From the NCBI GenBank assembly GCA_900551115.1, contig URUY01000037.1, positions 1-18,341 on the forward strand: a stretch of DNA of 18,341 nucleotides, in the 5' to 3' direction. Origin of the DNA: an uncultured Lachnospiraceae bacterium. GTDB lineage: Bacteria; Bacillota; Clostridia; Lachnospirales; Lachnospiraceae. The notes under the pieces are model-generated. The model had not been told where the DNA came from. It searched no databases and worked only from the letters and a program-made list of their open reading frames with translations. Position numbers and translations under genes: made by a program. Positions 1 through 7,442 of the stretch are shown here, one piece after another (the first letter of the stretch is position 1; the number at the start of each line of letters is the position of its first letter).

Positions 1-22
1 TAAGTACGTAATCCTTAAAGTT

Positions 23-1843
23 ATTTCAATCCACTCCACCGCGAGGGTGGAGACCGGCTTATTTTTTAATAAAGAGCCGTCAAAAATCATTTCAATCCAC
101 TCCACCGCGAGGGTGGAGACAAGGCCTGCTGCCGCAGCTACGTAACCCTGTACATTTCAATCCACTCCACCGCGAGGGTGGAGACAGAAAGGGGCGTAAG
201 ACATGAACGAACGTATAAAAATTTCAATCCACTCCACCGCGAGGGTGGAGACCATTCCAGCCTTAAGCTGCTGCATTTTATCGTCATTTCAATCCACTCC
301 ACCGCGAGGGTGGAGACAAAATCTGCTTTCCAGCGTCCGTCGTGACGTTTATTTCAATCCACTCCACCGCGAGGGTGGAGACCATGTTAGACATTACAAT
401 AGACAGTAAAATAGCATTTCAATCCACTCCACCGCGAGGGTGGAGACGTTAGGTTCTCGCCCTGCCATACGTCGTCTACATGATTTCAATCCACTCCACC
501 GCGAGGGTGGAGACGCAGTAGGTACCAGCGGCGACAATACAACACAGATTTCAATCCACTCCACCGCGAGGGTGGAGACGGTACTGCCTTTGTGGCTGCT
601 TCTTCCATGCGTAAATTTCAATCCACTCCACCGCGAGGGTGGAGACCCATTACGCCGTTGCGGTTCAGTAATGCACGGTCATTTCAATCCACTCCACCGC
701 GAGGGTGGAGACGGCAGTAATCGTTTTTCTTTACTGCTGCCCTTAAGATTTCAATCCACTCCACCGCGAGGGTGGAGACATAATACCTACAAGCGTAGCG
801 CCTGCGCCTTCGTAAATTTCAATCCACTCCACCGCGAGGGTGGAGACGGTCGAACTCAATAGCTGCGTACTCTCCATTTGCATTTCAATCCACTCCACCG
901 CGAGGGTGGAGACTTAACATTCGTTCCGGAACACAAGGTATATTTAATTTCAATCCACTCCACCGCGAGGGTGGAGACCTTGCTGCTTATACACCTTTCG
1001 CAATTCCCGTAAATTTCAATCCACTCCACCGCGAGGGTGGAGACGCTGCATGGTTCGTATCAAAGAAGGCAGCTACCCGATTTCAATCCACTCCACCGCG
1101 AGGGTGGAGACCCGACAATACAGTACATAAATATAAGCTACTGGATTTCAATCCACTCCACCGCGAGGGTGGAGACATAAGGCGGCCTAACTGGTCTTCT
1201 ACCGGGACAATATTTCAATCCACTCCACCGCGAGGGTGGAGACTTTGGCGGCAGCCATGATACACAACAAAATTATTATTTCAATCCACTCCACCGCGAG
1301 GGTGGAGACATACAGCTACAGCGCAGCGTAATTTATGGTATGCATTTCAATCCACTCCACCGCGAGGGTGGAGACGACGACGGCAACGTAGTGGGATACA
1401 TTACCAAAATTTCAATCCACTCCACCGCGAGGGTGGAGACTGCGCCCTATAGGTCTGCTTTTCCAGGACATTGTAATTTCAATCCACTCCACCGCGAGGG
1501 TGGAGACGACATAATCGTAGGACTTGCCAACGGATTAGTAATTTCAATCCACTCCACCGCGAGGGTGGAGACCTGTAAGTCCTGCGGCTTTAATAGTGTA
1601 TCCACCTGATTTCAATCCACTCCACCGCGAGGGTGGAGACGAAGATGGAACAAAGCCTTTTGCCGATTATACACTTATTTCAATCCACTCCACCGCGAGG
1701 GTGGAGACGTATTCGCAGTCGTTGAGGTTTAACCAGTATTCAAAATTTCAATCCACTCCACCGCGAGGGTGGAGACTTAAAGGTTCATCATAATCAATAT
1801 GCCCCCAAGCTATTTCAATCCACTCCACCGCGAGGGTGGAGAC
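23..1843 (-). CRISPR. Type I-C CRISPR array, 28 repeats, 27 complete spacers
   Basis: Twenty-eight copies of a 32-bp repeat, all identical by eye, start at 23, 89, 154, 221, 286, 351, 416, 483, 548, 615, 681, 748, 816, 882, 947, 1013, 1080, 1145, 1212, 1278, 1344, 1409, 1476, 1541, 1609, 1677, 1745 and 1812. On the minus strand each repeat opens GTCTCCACC and closes TGGATTGAAAT. Spacers are 33-36 nt and none is duplicated. Within the repeat, CTCCACC and GGTGGAG form a 7-bp stem with a 5-nt loop. The 11 nt 3' of the stem match the 11-nt 5' handle known for Cas5c-processed I-C crRNAs. Repeat orientation, the cas genes and the AT-rich leader all place transcription on the minus strand, so the newest spacers are near 1812. 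The leftmost repeat is not degenerate and positions 1-22 look like part of another spacer, so the array probably continues left of the window. Confidence 0.98.
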
Positions 1844-1847
1844 AGCA

Positions 1848-1853
1848 ATTATA
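1848..1853 (-). promoter_or_regulatory. Possible -10 box of the array, adjoining the first repeat
   Basis: A perfect TATAAT lies on the minus strand only four bases before the first repeat. No good -35 hexamer is seen at 16-18 bp upstream. If used, transcription would start at or just inside the first repeat. A promoter deeper in the leader is equally possible. Confidence 0.35.
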
Positions 1854-1971
1854 CACAAATTTTTATCCACAACATACTTCTGTTTTGCAGAATCTGCATA
1901 TAATTACACAAAAGATTATTTAAAATAACCTTTTCAACTACTTAAAATCCATTCATATCCTAATCATGATA

Positions 1972-2014
1972 GTGCGAACCCCCTGGCAAATTTATGTTAG
2001 CTCCATATTCGCAC
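1972..2014. repeat. Inverted repeat GTGCGAA/TTCGCAC in the leader
   Basis: The 7-bp arms GTGCGAA (1972-1978) and TTCGCAC (2008-2014) are perfect inverted copies separated by 29 bp, so their centres are 36 bp apart. On the minus strand the array-proximal arm sits in GGGGGTTCGCAC. The spacing is too wide for an obvious terminator. A protein-binding or integration-guiding role is inferred only from its place in the leader. Confidence 0.6.
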
Positions 2015-2051
2015 CATAAACTATTTCATGAATGATAATACAACCTACTGG

Positions 2052-2089
2052 TACAGCGTCTGCAAATCAGCGTGACTTGAGACGCTGTA
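2052..2089 (-). other. Hairpin directly after cas2
   Basis: A perfect 10-bp stem, TACAGCGTCT (2052-2061) with AGACGCTGTA (2080-2089), encloses an 18-nt loop. It begins at the base following the cas2 stop codon. On the minus strand no T-run follows, so it is not a classic intrinsic terminator. It may protect the 3' end of the cas mRNA or separate the cas transcript from the leader. Confidence 0.55.
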
Positions 2090-2380
2090 TTAGAAAATCA
2101 AAGGCGTTTCTGCATTAATGCCCTTGTTTACACCTATATGTTCAACTCTTGTTTCATGCCTGTTTCCCAGATTGTAGAATCTGATACTGTCCGTACCGGA
2201 ATCTATAATATCGGATAAAATGGCTTTCAGCATCAAAAACTGAGCATTATCTAAGATACATTCAAATACAGAATTCTGAACTCGGGTGCCATAATTAACG
2301 CATTGCTTCGCAACTCTTCTCAGCCTTGTCCTTCCGGCTGATGTTTCTGTGTTCACATCATAAGTTATCAATACCAGCAT
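2090..2380 (-). CDS. cas2: CRISPR-associated endonuclease Cas2 (type I-C)
   Basis: Cas2 dimers bridge two Cas1 dimers in the adaptation complex that inserts new spacers at the leader end. The 96-residue product has the family's length. It begins MLVLITYDVNTET, the first beta strand of the ferredoxin-like fold with the conserved YDV aspartate, followed by the basic GRTRLRRVAKQC helix and NSVFECILDNAQ, typical of I-C Cas2. The frame is open a further ten codons upstream, but the ATG at 2380 was chosen because GAGGAG lies six bases before it and the protein then starts at the conserved strand. It is the last gene of the cas operon, 39 bases after cas1, and ends at the hairpin that opens the leader. 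Confidence 0.96.
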   Translation of the reverse strand: MLVLITYDVNTETSAGRTRLRRVAKQCVNYGTRVQNSVFECILDNAQFLMLKAILSDIIDSGTDSIRFYNLGNRHETRVEHIGVNKGINAETPLIF

Positions 2381-2419
2381 CTGCTTCTCCTCAAGATTAA
2401 TCCCGCACAAGGTAACCGC

Positions 2420-3451
2420 CTATTTCCAGAAAAACGGAGGATATTCGTCAATGTCGCCTCGCAAGTATCTGGCTAAAAGCATTGCCTGCACAAAAGGCAC
2501 CATTCCCCACTCCACTTTTTCGCCAAGATACGGATGGGTAATAATTTCCTTTTTCTTATTCTGCCACTCTACCAACAGATTCTTTCGTGCATTATCGCTC
2601 ATGACAACAGCGCCATCCTCTTTTTGAGAAAAGTCCTTACCGCTTACCATTTTGCGGTTGATAAGTGTCAGCACAAAACGGTCTGCCAAAACCGGTCTCA
2701 GCTCTTCTATTAAATCCAATGCAAGAGATACCCTTCCCGGTCTGTCCGTATGCATAAATCCTACATAAGGATCGAGGCCTACCGTCTCTAAAGCGGAAGC
2801 AATCGTATAAGTAAGAAGCGTATACACAAAAGACAACATAGCATTTACGTTGTCTAACGGAGGCCTTTTGTTTCTGGAAGAGAAGACAAAATCCTGCTTC
2901 TGCTGCAAAATAAGCTGATTAAAAACACCAAAATAGACGCTGGCAGCTTCTCCTTCATAGCCCCGAAGCTGCGCCATATCTGTGCTGGCCTCTATCCTTT
3001 CCAGAGAATTTTTCAAAAACAAAGATGCCTGCTTTACCTTATCTGCATCAATCTGCAATTCATGATCTCTAACTGCTCTTTCCAAAACCCATCTGGCATT
3101 ATAAACCTTGCCAAGAATACAATTTCTGGCTATGCCCAGACTGATGGCAGCATCCTCAGAAACCGCATACTGCTTCTTCCGCAGCAAAACATTCCCCCGT
3201 ACCTTGCCGGTTACGCGAGCCTGAAATCTGCCCTGCGGTGACAGAAAACAAAGTGAAATGTTCTCTTCCGCACACTTGCCCATCAGCGCCGGACTGGCTC
3301 CCCGATAACCAAAGGACACCACAGCTTCTAAATTGTGCAGCGGTACACGCCCTGCCTCTTGTTCCTTATCAAAAATGACAACATTTTCTCCGTCCAGGGA
3401 AAGATAACTGTCTGCTGAAGTAATATACAAGGTATTTAACAATTTCTTCAT
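2420..3451 (-). CDS. cas1: CRISPR-associated endonuclease Cas1 (type I-C)
   Basis: Cas1 is the metal-dependent integrase that joins prespacers to the leader-repeat junction, working with Cas2 and here also with Cas4. The protein is 343 residues, the usual length for type I-C. The N-terminal beta domain (about 1-90) is followed by the helical catalytic domain. Conserved metal ligands are visible as E166 in RGYEGEAA, H234 in GFMHTDRPGR and D246 in SLALDLIEE. The ATG overlaps the cas4 stop codon as ATGA, and GGAGG lies eight bases upstream, so cas4 and cas1 are probably translationally coupled. All catalytic residues are present and the frame is intact. This agrees with the uniform array in suggesting a working adaptation module. 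Confidence 0.97.
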   Translation of the reverse strand: MKKLLNTLYITSADSYLSLDGENVVIFDKEQEAGRVPLHNLEAVVSFGYRGASPALMGKCAEENISLCFLSPQGRFQARVTGKVRGNVLLRKKQYAVSEDAAISLGIARNCILGKVYNARWVLERAVRDHELQIDADKVKQASLFLKNSLERIEASTDMAQLRGYEGEAASVYFGVFNQLILQQKQDFVFSSRNKRPPLDNVNAMLSFVYTLLTYTIASALETVGLDPYVGFMHTDRPGRVSLALDLIEELRPVLADRFVLTLINRKMVSGKDFSQKEDGAVVMSDNARKNLLVEWQNKKKEIITHPYLGEKVEWGMVPFVQAMLLARYLRGDIDEYPPFFWK

Positions 3452-4122
3452 ATGGTATCCTCCGTTATTCGCGCATGTATATACTCCTTAACCGGAACCG
3501 TTTTTCCCAGCTTGGGCAGACAGATATCCTTGAGAGAACAGGCGTTACAGCTTTTTGACCACTTGACCTTCGGCGTATAACGCCTGTCATAAAGCCGGTG
3601 CATCTCCTGAAACATCGCAGCCGTTTGCTCTTTCAGTTCCTTTGTGAAACACACTCTGTCCCTTCTCCTTATTTCACCATAGTAAACAGCACCCTCCGTT
3701 ATTTCTACAGAAAGCATCTCCTCAAGGCACATTGCCTGAGCTGTCAACTGCAAAACATCAATCTCCGTATCCTTCGGACTGCCTTTCTTATATTCCACCG
3801 GATACACCTGAAATAAGCCTTCTCTGCCGCGAAGCTGTGTTCCTTCACTCCCACGGCAAAATTCTACAATATCACAGCTTCCGCTGATACCCAATGTTCT
3901 TGAAAATACAGGCAGTCCCCTGCTGATAATCACATCTCCCCGCTTTTCAGACTGATAGGGGTCATGGGCCCTTTTATGAAACAGCTCACCTTCTACCGTG
4001 TGCGCATTTTCCTGCCACTGCTGTTCAATATGTATCAGAGCCCATTGCCTCCTGCAAAATGCAAAGTGCTGAATACCGGAAAGCATTAAATAGTCCTCTT
4101 CCCTATACTCCATCATAGTCAC
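3448..4122 (-). CDS. cas4: CRISPR-associated exonuclease Cas4 (type I-C)
   Basis: Cas4 is a RecB-like nuclease with a 4Fe-4S cluster that trims prespacers and selects those next to a correct PAM during adaptation. In the 224-residue frame the four cluster cysteines are C23 (FAFCRRQWALIH) and C192, C195 and C201 (SCNACSLKDIC). Nuclease motif residues are H49, D84 in GSCDIVEF, and E110 and K112 in PVEYKKG. The start is ambiguous. A GTG at 4122 overlaps the cas7c stop codon (GTGA), while ATG codons at 4116 and 4113 would shorten the protein by two or three residues. None has a strong Shine-Dalgarno, so translation probably depends on coupling to cas7c. The end overlaps cas1 by four bases. Confidence 0.95.
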   Translation of the reverse strand: MTMMEYREEDYLMLSGIQHFAFCRRQWALIHIEQQWQENAHTVEGELFHKRAHDPYQSEKRGDVIISRGLPVFSRTLGISGSCDIVEFCRGSEGTQLRGREGLFQVYPVEYKKGSPKDTEIDVLQLTAQAMCLEEMLSVEITEGAVYYGEIRRRDRVCFTKELKEQTAAMFQEMHRLYDRRYTPKVKWSKSCNACSLKDICLPKLGKTVPVKEYIHARITEDTI

Positions 4123-5012
4123 TGTATCTTTCTTGTAACTTCCACAGTTTCCGGTATCTGCTCCTTGTGTATTGTCAGGGAATAATCCTGATATTTTCTC
4201 GGATATTCCACATCCTCATTTTTCTTTACTTCTACCGCATCAAACAGCTTATAAGCCGGACAGTCTCCCAGCTCCTTACTGTGTTTAAATACAATCAGCT
4301 CCCTGACCGCCATCTTGCCCCTTGCAGCAGAATGGTCATGTTCAAACATATTGATAATAGCTTCCCACAAAAGCTCTAAGTCTTCCTCTGAAAATCCCGT
4401 CACCTTCCGCGCCAGATTGGCAGAAATATATCCTTCCGCTCTGTACAGTGCATAAGGTACAATATTTTTTCTGCCCATTTCCGTACTTTTGCTTTCAGCA
4501 TCCTTTTCCGTGGTAATGGCAACACGGGTAATGGTTACTTCCTGACTGATAATCGGGTCAACACTTCTGGCAAATCCCAGTTGAACCGGTCCCCGCACCT
4601 GACCGCAGTTTAGCGCCGCTTTCACAAAAGTTGTCATAACAGCGCCGAAGGTACGGATATCAAAAAAGTTATTACACATAAAATCACGGATTTTTTTATC
4701 TACCTCAGGGTCCTTCTTCTTTAATTCCTTAATATCCTTATCATCCGTCCCAAGATGTATATATGCTTCATTGTCACTGCGGTTTAAAGGTACATCCTCA
4801 CGGATATAAATCTTATAGCCCTCTGTATTCTCTTTTACAGTTTCCACATAATTACGGATTTTCCGTTTCAGGCACACATCCGTTACAATCCCATACCCAC
4901 TCTCAGGGTCAATCCTCGGCAGATTTCCCGCATCCGGGTCTCCATTGGGATTTCCGTTCTCCACATCAAACAATACCACAAATTCATACCTGTTCTTAAT
5001 TACTTCCGCCAT
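4119..5012 (-). CDS. cas7c: Cascade backbone subunit Cas7c (Csd2)
   Basis: Cas7c polymerises along the crRNA spacer to form the backbone of the type I-C Cascade complex. The 297-residue product carries the family signature near the N terminus, FDVENGNPNGDPDAGNLPRI (residues 15-34), followed by a fold expected to be of RAMP/RRM type. The middle contains FGAVMTTF and the charged segments usual for Csd2. The ATG at 5012 is preceded by GGAGG with a nine-base spacer. It overlaps the end of cas8c by 17 bases, so this ribosome binding site lies inside the cas8c reading frame. A strong own signal suits the high copy number of Cas7 per complex. No damage is visible. Confidence 0.96.
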   Translation of the reverse strand: MAEVIKNRYEFVVLFDVENGNPNGDPDAGNLPRIDPESGYGIVTDVCLKRKIRNYVETVKENTEGYKIYIREDVPLNRSDNEAYIHLGTDDKDIKELKKKDPEVDKKIRDFMCNNFFDIRTFGAVMTTFVKAALNCGQVRGPVQLGFARSVDPIISQEVTITRVAITTEKDAESKSTEMGRKNIVPYALYRAEGYISANLARKVTGFSEEDLELLWEAIINMFEHDHSAARGKMAVRELIVFKHSKELGDCPAYKLFDAVEVKKNEDVEYPRKYQDYSLTIHKEQIPETVEVTRKIQ

Positions 5013-5394
5013 CTTTTATATCCTCCTTCTCTTTCTTTTCAAATCTTTTCTGTGTCTGGTGATAATATCCTAAAATAAACATTCCCTGCTCTTCCAACGA
5101 AAGTCTTTTGGGGCATGCCTGTTCTCCCTTTGCAGAAAGCTTGTCCTGCAGCTCCCCTAACTGTTTTTCATAATTAATCTTGATACCTGTAACACTTATT
5201 TTTCTGATATGACTGTTTTTCAGTTTAAATAAAATAGGAAAAATAACTGCCGGGGTTGCACAGGCAGCATTAAAATATCTGTCTTTTATGGTAGAATTGA
5301 TTCCCGGATTTGCATCCTGCTGTATTGCCTCCAGCACCGCAAATTCACGTCCCAGCACATAAGCCGTATCATTGCTGTCCTCATTAAGCGCCAT
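4996..5394 (-). CDS. cas11c: Small subunit Cas11c, internal in-frame product of cas8c
   Basis: Type I-C systems are known to make the small Cascade subunit Cas11c from an internal start within cas8c. Here an ATG at 5394 is preceded by AAGGAGG (5403-5409) with an eight-base spacer, an almost ideal ribosome binding site in the middle of a reading frame. The product would have 132 residues and begin MALNEDSNDTAYVLGREFAV. It ends with a charged tail, QKRFEKKEKEDIKDGGSN. Size, position at the Cas8c C terminus and the site itself agree with the known system. Translation itself is inferred. Cas11c would form the inner filament lying beside the Cas7c backbone. Confidence 0.8.
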   Translation of the reverse strand: MALNEDSNDTAYVLGREFAVLEAIQQDANPGINSTIKDRYFNAACATPAVIFPILFKLKNSHIRKISVTGIKINYEKQLGELQDKLSAKGEQACPKRLSLEEQGMFILGYYHQTQKRFEKKEKEDIKDGGSN

Positions 5395-6786
5395 CGTAAT
5401 TTCCTCCTTCTCTTTCCTTCCGTTTCTCAATAAATAAGCCTTTATAATGGCTGCGCGTCCTCTTGTAATTTTATACATATGTCTGTCACTGTCATCCTGG
5501 TCTGCCCGTATCCGTGTAAGCACTGCCTGATACAGTGAAGCCGGATATCTGTCTCCGGATATCATAGCGCGGTAAACAGCTCCTGCCATATTAGGTGCAG
5601 GCTTTTTATCCTTGGATTTTTGATTTGCAGTTTCCTGCAGCATTCTCCACAAACCTAAATAGGAAAGCTTGTCTGCTGCCGGTCTGACTATTTCCATTCT
5701 GTCATAATGCTCCTTTATATGCCGCAGAATACTCCCAAAACTGTCCTGGTAGAAAAATCTTACAGCCAGTCTCGCCGCATTGGGGGCTATTCCCAGGATA
5801 TAGAAGCGTTGATTCATATCCAATCCCTCAAGCACATCCTCCGTCACAACAGCCCGCCCTGCTGCCAGATTTTTAAACACTCCGTCTACCAGCTCCTGAT
5901 TATCTACGGAAGGTGCAAAAATCTGCGCATATGCATTCTGATATGCCTCTTCGGCATCCTCCGACCAGTAAACTACCGCCGTATCTCCTATGGTAGTTGT
6001 ATGCTCTTTATCTGCCAAAAGGTAATTCAGTGCTGTTGTATAAGCATAGGCAGCATAAGTTCCTACCGGCGCGTTATAGCTCTGTTCCTTTTCATAGGAT
6101 TCAAAAGCCGGCGCATTAAAGGATACCAATGCCGCGCCGCTTGACTGAGCGCCCTGCACACCCTTAATCGTCCCATGTGTTCTTGCTATTTCTGTCCGCT
6201 GCCCTGTTACCAGACATATGCCTGTCTCATCTCCGGCTTTATTTTGGTATGATGCTTCCCAGGCCAAAGCAACCTGCTCGTCTTCATGAGCATATCTGCC
6301 GTCTGCAAAAAATATCAGATTGGCCCCCGCCATAATTTCTTCCAGATTTTCACTTAAAACAGGATTGTCCGATGCCTCCTCCGGCTTCCAGGTATCAAAA
6401 AAACATAATACTGCTTTGGCTGCCGCACTCTCTACCCCGTCTAAAACCTCATGATGCTTTTTTCCGGCAGCTTCAAAGCATTCCTTCGCCCGCTCAGGCT
6501 TTCCTTTATTATCAATACCCAGCAGATAACCGGAATTGTCGCATAGAAAATTAGCCAAAATACCGGAAGAACGGGATACAGCTTCCGGCACTTTAAGCTT
6601 CTGCGCCACCAGCACCTTCTTTTTTCCTCTTTCCTCTTCCTGTTTCAGAGGCAATACTCTTAGCAGCTTTCCTTCGTCTGAGATATCCAATGCAAAAGAA
6701 ACTTTTGCTATAGACCAGCCCGGCTTTGTAATCTTTCCTTTTTTTGCAAGCGCCTCATAATATGCAGTTAATGCCTGTAAGATCAT
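4996..6786 (-). CDS. cas8c: Cascade large subunit Cas8c (Csd1)
   Basis: Cas8c is the large subunit of type I-C Cascade. It recognises the PAM, helps open the target DNA and recruits Cas3. The 596-residue product matches the family length (about 600) and starts MILQALTAYYEAL, as Csd1 proteins do. The frame opens five codons earlier at a TTG (6801), but the ATG at 6786 is preferred because it forms an ATGA overlap with the cas5c stop and has GAGGTGG just upstream. The C-terminal third (from residue 465, MALNEDSNDTAYVLGREFAV) is helical and is also translated separately as Cas11c from an internal site. It overlaps cas7c by 17 bases. No frameshift or loss is seen. Confidence 0.95.
   Translation of the reverse strand: MILQALTAYYEALAKKGKITKPGWSIAKVSFALDISDEGKLLRVLPLKQEEERGKKKVLVAQKLKVPEAVSRSSGILANFLCDNSGYLLGIDNKGKPERAKECFEAAGKKHHEVLDGVESAAAKAVLCFFDTWKPEEASDNPVLSENLEEIMAGANLIFFADGRYAHEDEQVALAWEASYQNKAGDETGICLVTGQRTEIARTHGTIKGVQGAQSSGAALVSFNAPAFESYEKEQSYNAPVGTYAAYAYTTALNYLLADKEHTTTIGDTAVVYWSEDAEEAYQNAYAQIFAPSVDNQELVDGVFKNLAAGRAVVTEDVLEGLDMNQRFYILGIAPNAARLAVRFFYQDSFGSILRHIKEHYDRMEIVRPAADKLSYLGLWRMLQETANQKSKDKKPAPNMAGAVYRAMISGDRYPASLYQAVLTRIRADQDDSDRHMYKITRGRAAIIKAYLLRNGRKEKEEITMALNEDSNDTAYVLGREFAVLEAIQQDANPGINSTIKDRYFNAACATPAVIFPILFKLKNSHIRKISVTGIKINYEKQLGELQDKLSAKGEQACPKRLSLEEQGMFILGYYHQTQKRFEKKEKEDIKDGGSN
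5403..5409 (-). promoter_or_regulatory. Internal Shine-Dalgarno for Cas11c
   Basis: AAGGAGG on the minus strand lies eight bases before the internal ATG at 5394. It is a better match to the anti-Shine-Dalgarno sequence than the site of cas8c itself. It encodes part of a KEKEE stretch in Cas8c, so the same bases serve as both codons and initiation signal. Confidence 0.75.
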
Positions 6787-7442
6787 TGCACCACCTCGCA
6801 ATCCCTTACATCCAACACACCGTTTTGCAGTACCGCCCTAAAAAACGTCGGGCGGATATCCTCCGGGTCGGAATAATCCATATCATATAACATGTATCCC
6901 AAATCTTTTTCTTCGCCTTCGTACGCCGTGGTTATCTCATCCTCTTCAAAGAGCGCAAACTTTGCCGGGAATTCCCTGCACCCGAAATACGGTGTATGAT
7001 AGCATTCCCCCCTGCGCAGGCGCCGCATCACAATTTCCTTAAACTTTGCAGGATTGTCACTGGCATTGGCTTTCTCCGTCATTTCAAAATGTGCCTCAAT
7101 CACGTAATCCACATCTTTCAGAAGAATGGCTGCTCTTTGGACAATGTCCTCCTTGGTACTGATATAAAGTGGTTTGTTTCCTCCATTCATAACGCCCAAA
7201 ACATTGCTTGCCAATATCTTGCTTTTCACTTCATTTCTCCGCACGGTGGTAAACTGAATCGGCTTTCTTACATAAATGCGGTCTATGTACCAACGCATAC
7301 CCGGGTGCCAGTAAACGGCTTCCAAAAGCCCTCGCGCAGCAGACGGTGTAATAACATCATAGCTGCAACGCTCCACCTTCATTTCGGGTCTGGAAAATAA
7401 GGCTAAATCTCCCCATACCCGAAGCTTTACTCCATGGCTCAT
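6783..7442 (-). CDS. cas5c: crRNA-processing Cascade subunit Cas5c (Cas5d)
   Basis: In type I-C, which lacks Cas6, Cas5c cuts the pre-crRNA at the base of the repeat stem and stays bound to the 5' handle in Cascade. The 219-residue protein has the family N terminus KLRVWGDLALFSRPEMKVER and SYDVITPSAARGLLEAVYW, the RAMP-type fold start. Candidate catalytic residues, judged by position against the characterised Bacillus halodurans enzyme (Y46, K116, H117), are Y44 in EAVYWHP and H118 in EAHFEM; no lysine is visible immediately before H118. The ATG at 7442 overlaps the end of cas3 by four bases (ATGA), and the stop overlaps cas8c the same way. The absence of a cas6 gene in the operon fits this processing role. 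Confidence 0.95.
   Translation of the reverse strand: MSHGVKLRVWGDLALFSRPEMKVERCSYDVITPSAARGLLEAVYWHPGMRWYIDRIYVRKPIQFTTVRRNEVKSKILASNVLGVMNGGNKPLYISTKEDIVQRAAILLKDVDYVIEAHFEMTEKANASDNPAKFKEIVMRRLRRGECYHTPYFGCREFPAKFALFEEDEITTAYEGEEKDLGYMLYDMDYSDPEDIRPTFFRAVLQNGVLDVRDCEVVQ

Larger units (their letters stand above)
1844..2089 (-). promoter_or_regulatory. CRISPR leader between cas2 and the array
   Basis: This AT-rich stretch without a credible ORF lies between the cas2 stop codon and the first repeat, where a type I-C leader is expected. It should carry the array promoter and the signals for spacer integration. Visible elements are a TATAAT box directly against the first repeat (1848-1853, minus strand), an inverted repeat GTGCGAA/TTCGCAC (1972-1978 and 2008-2014), and a 10-bp hairpin touching the cas2 stop codon (2052-2089). 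The role is inferred from position. The exact array transcription start cannot be fixed by reading. Confidence 0.8.

Noticed and set aside
848..1079. Three spacers whose right end is CGTAA (before the repeats at 615, 816 and 1013), suggesting a conserved spacer-end motif.
   Set aside because: Only three of 27 share it, the rest of their sequences differ, and chance explains it well enough.
203..1793. Several open frames of 65-140 codons on both strands inside the array, all containing the peptides FNPLHREGGD, ISIHSTARVET or STLAVEWIE.
   Set aside because: They are translations of the CRISPR repeat in different frames; no ribosome binding sites and no independent coding signal.
2052..2089. 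The hairpin after cas2 as a rho-independent terminator.
   Set aside because: No T-run follows the stem on the minus strand; kept as a hairpin of unknown role.
6786..6801. TTG at 6801 as the start of cas8c.
   Set aside because: The ATG at 6786 overlaps the cas5c stop as ATGA, has a GAGGTGG site and gives the family's usual N terminus.
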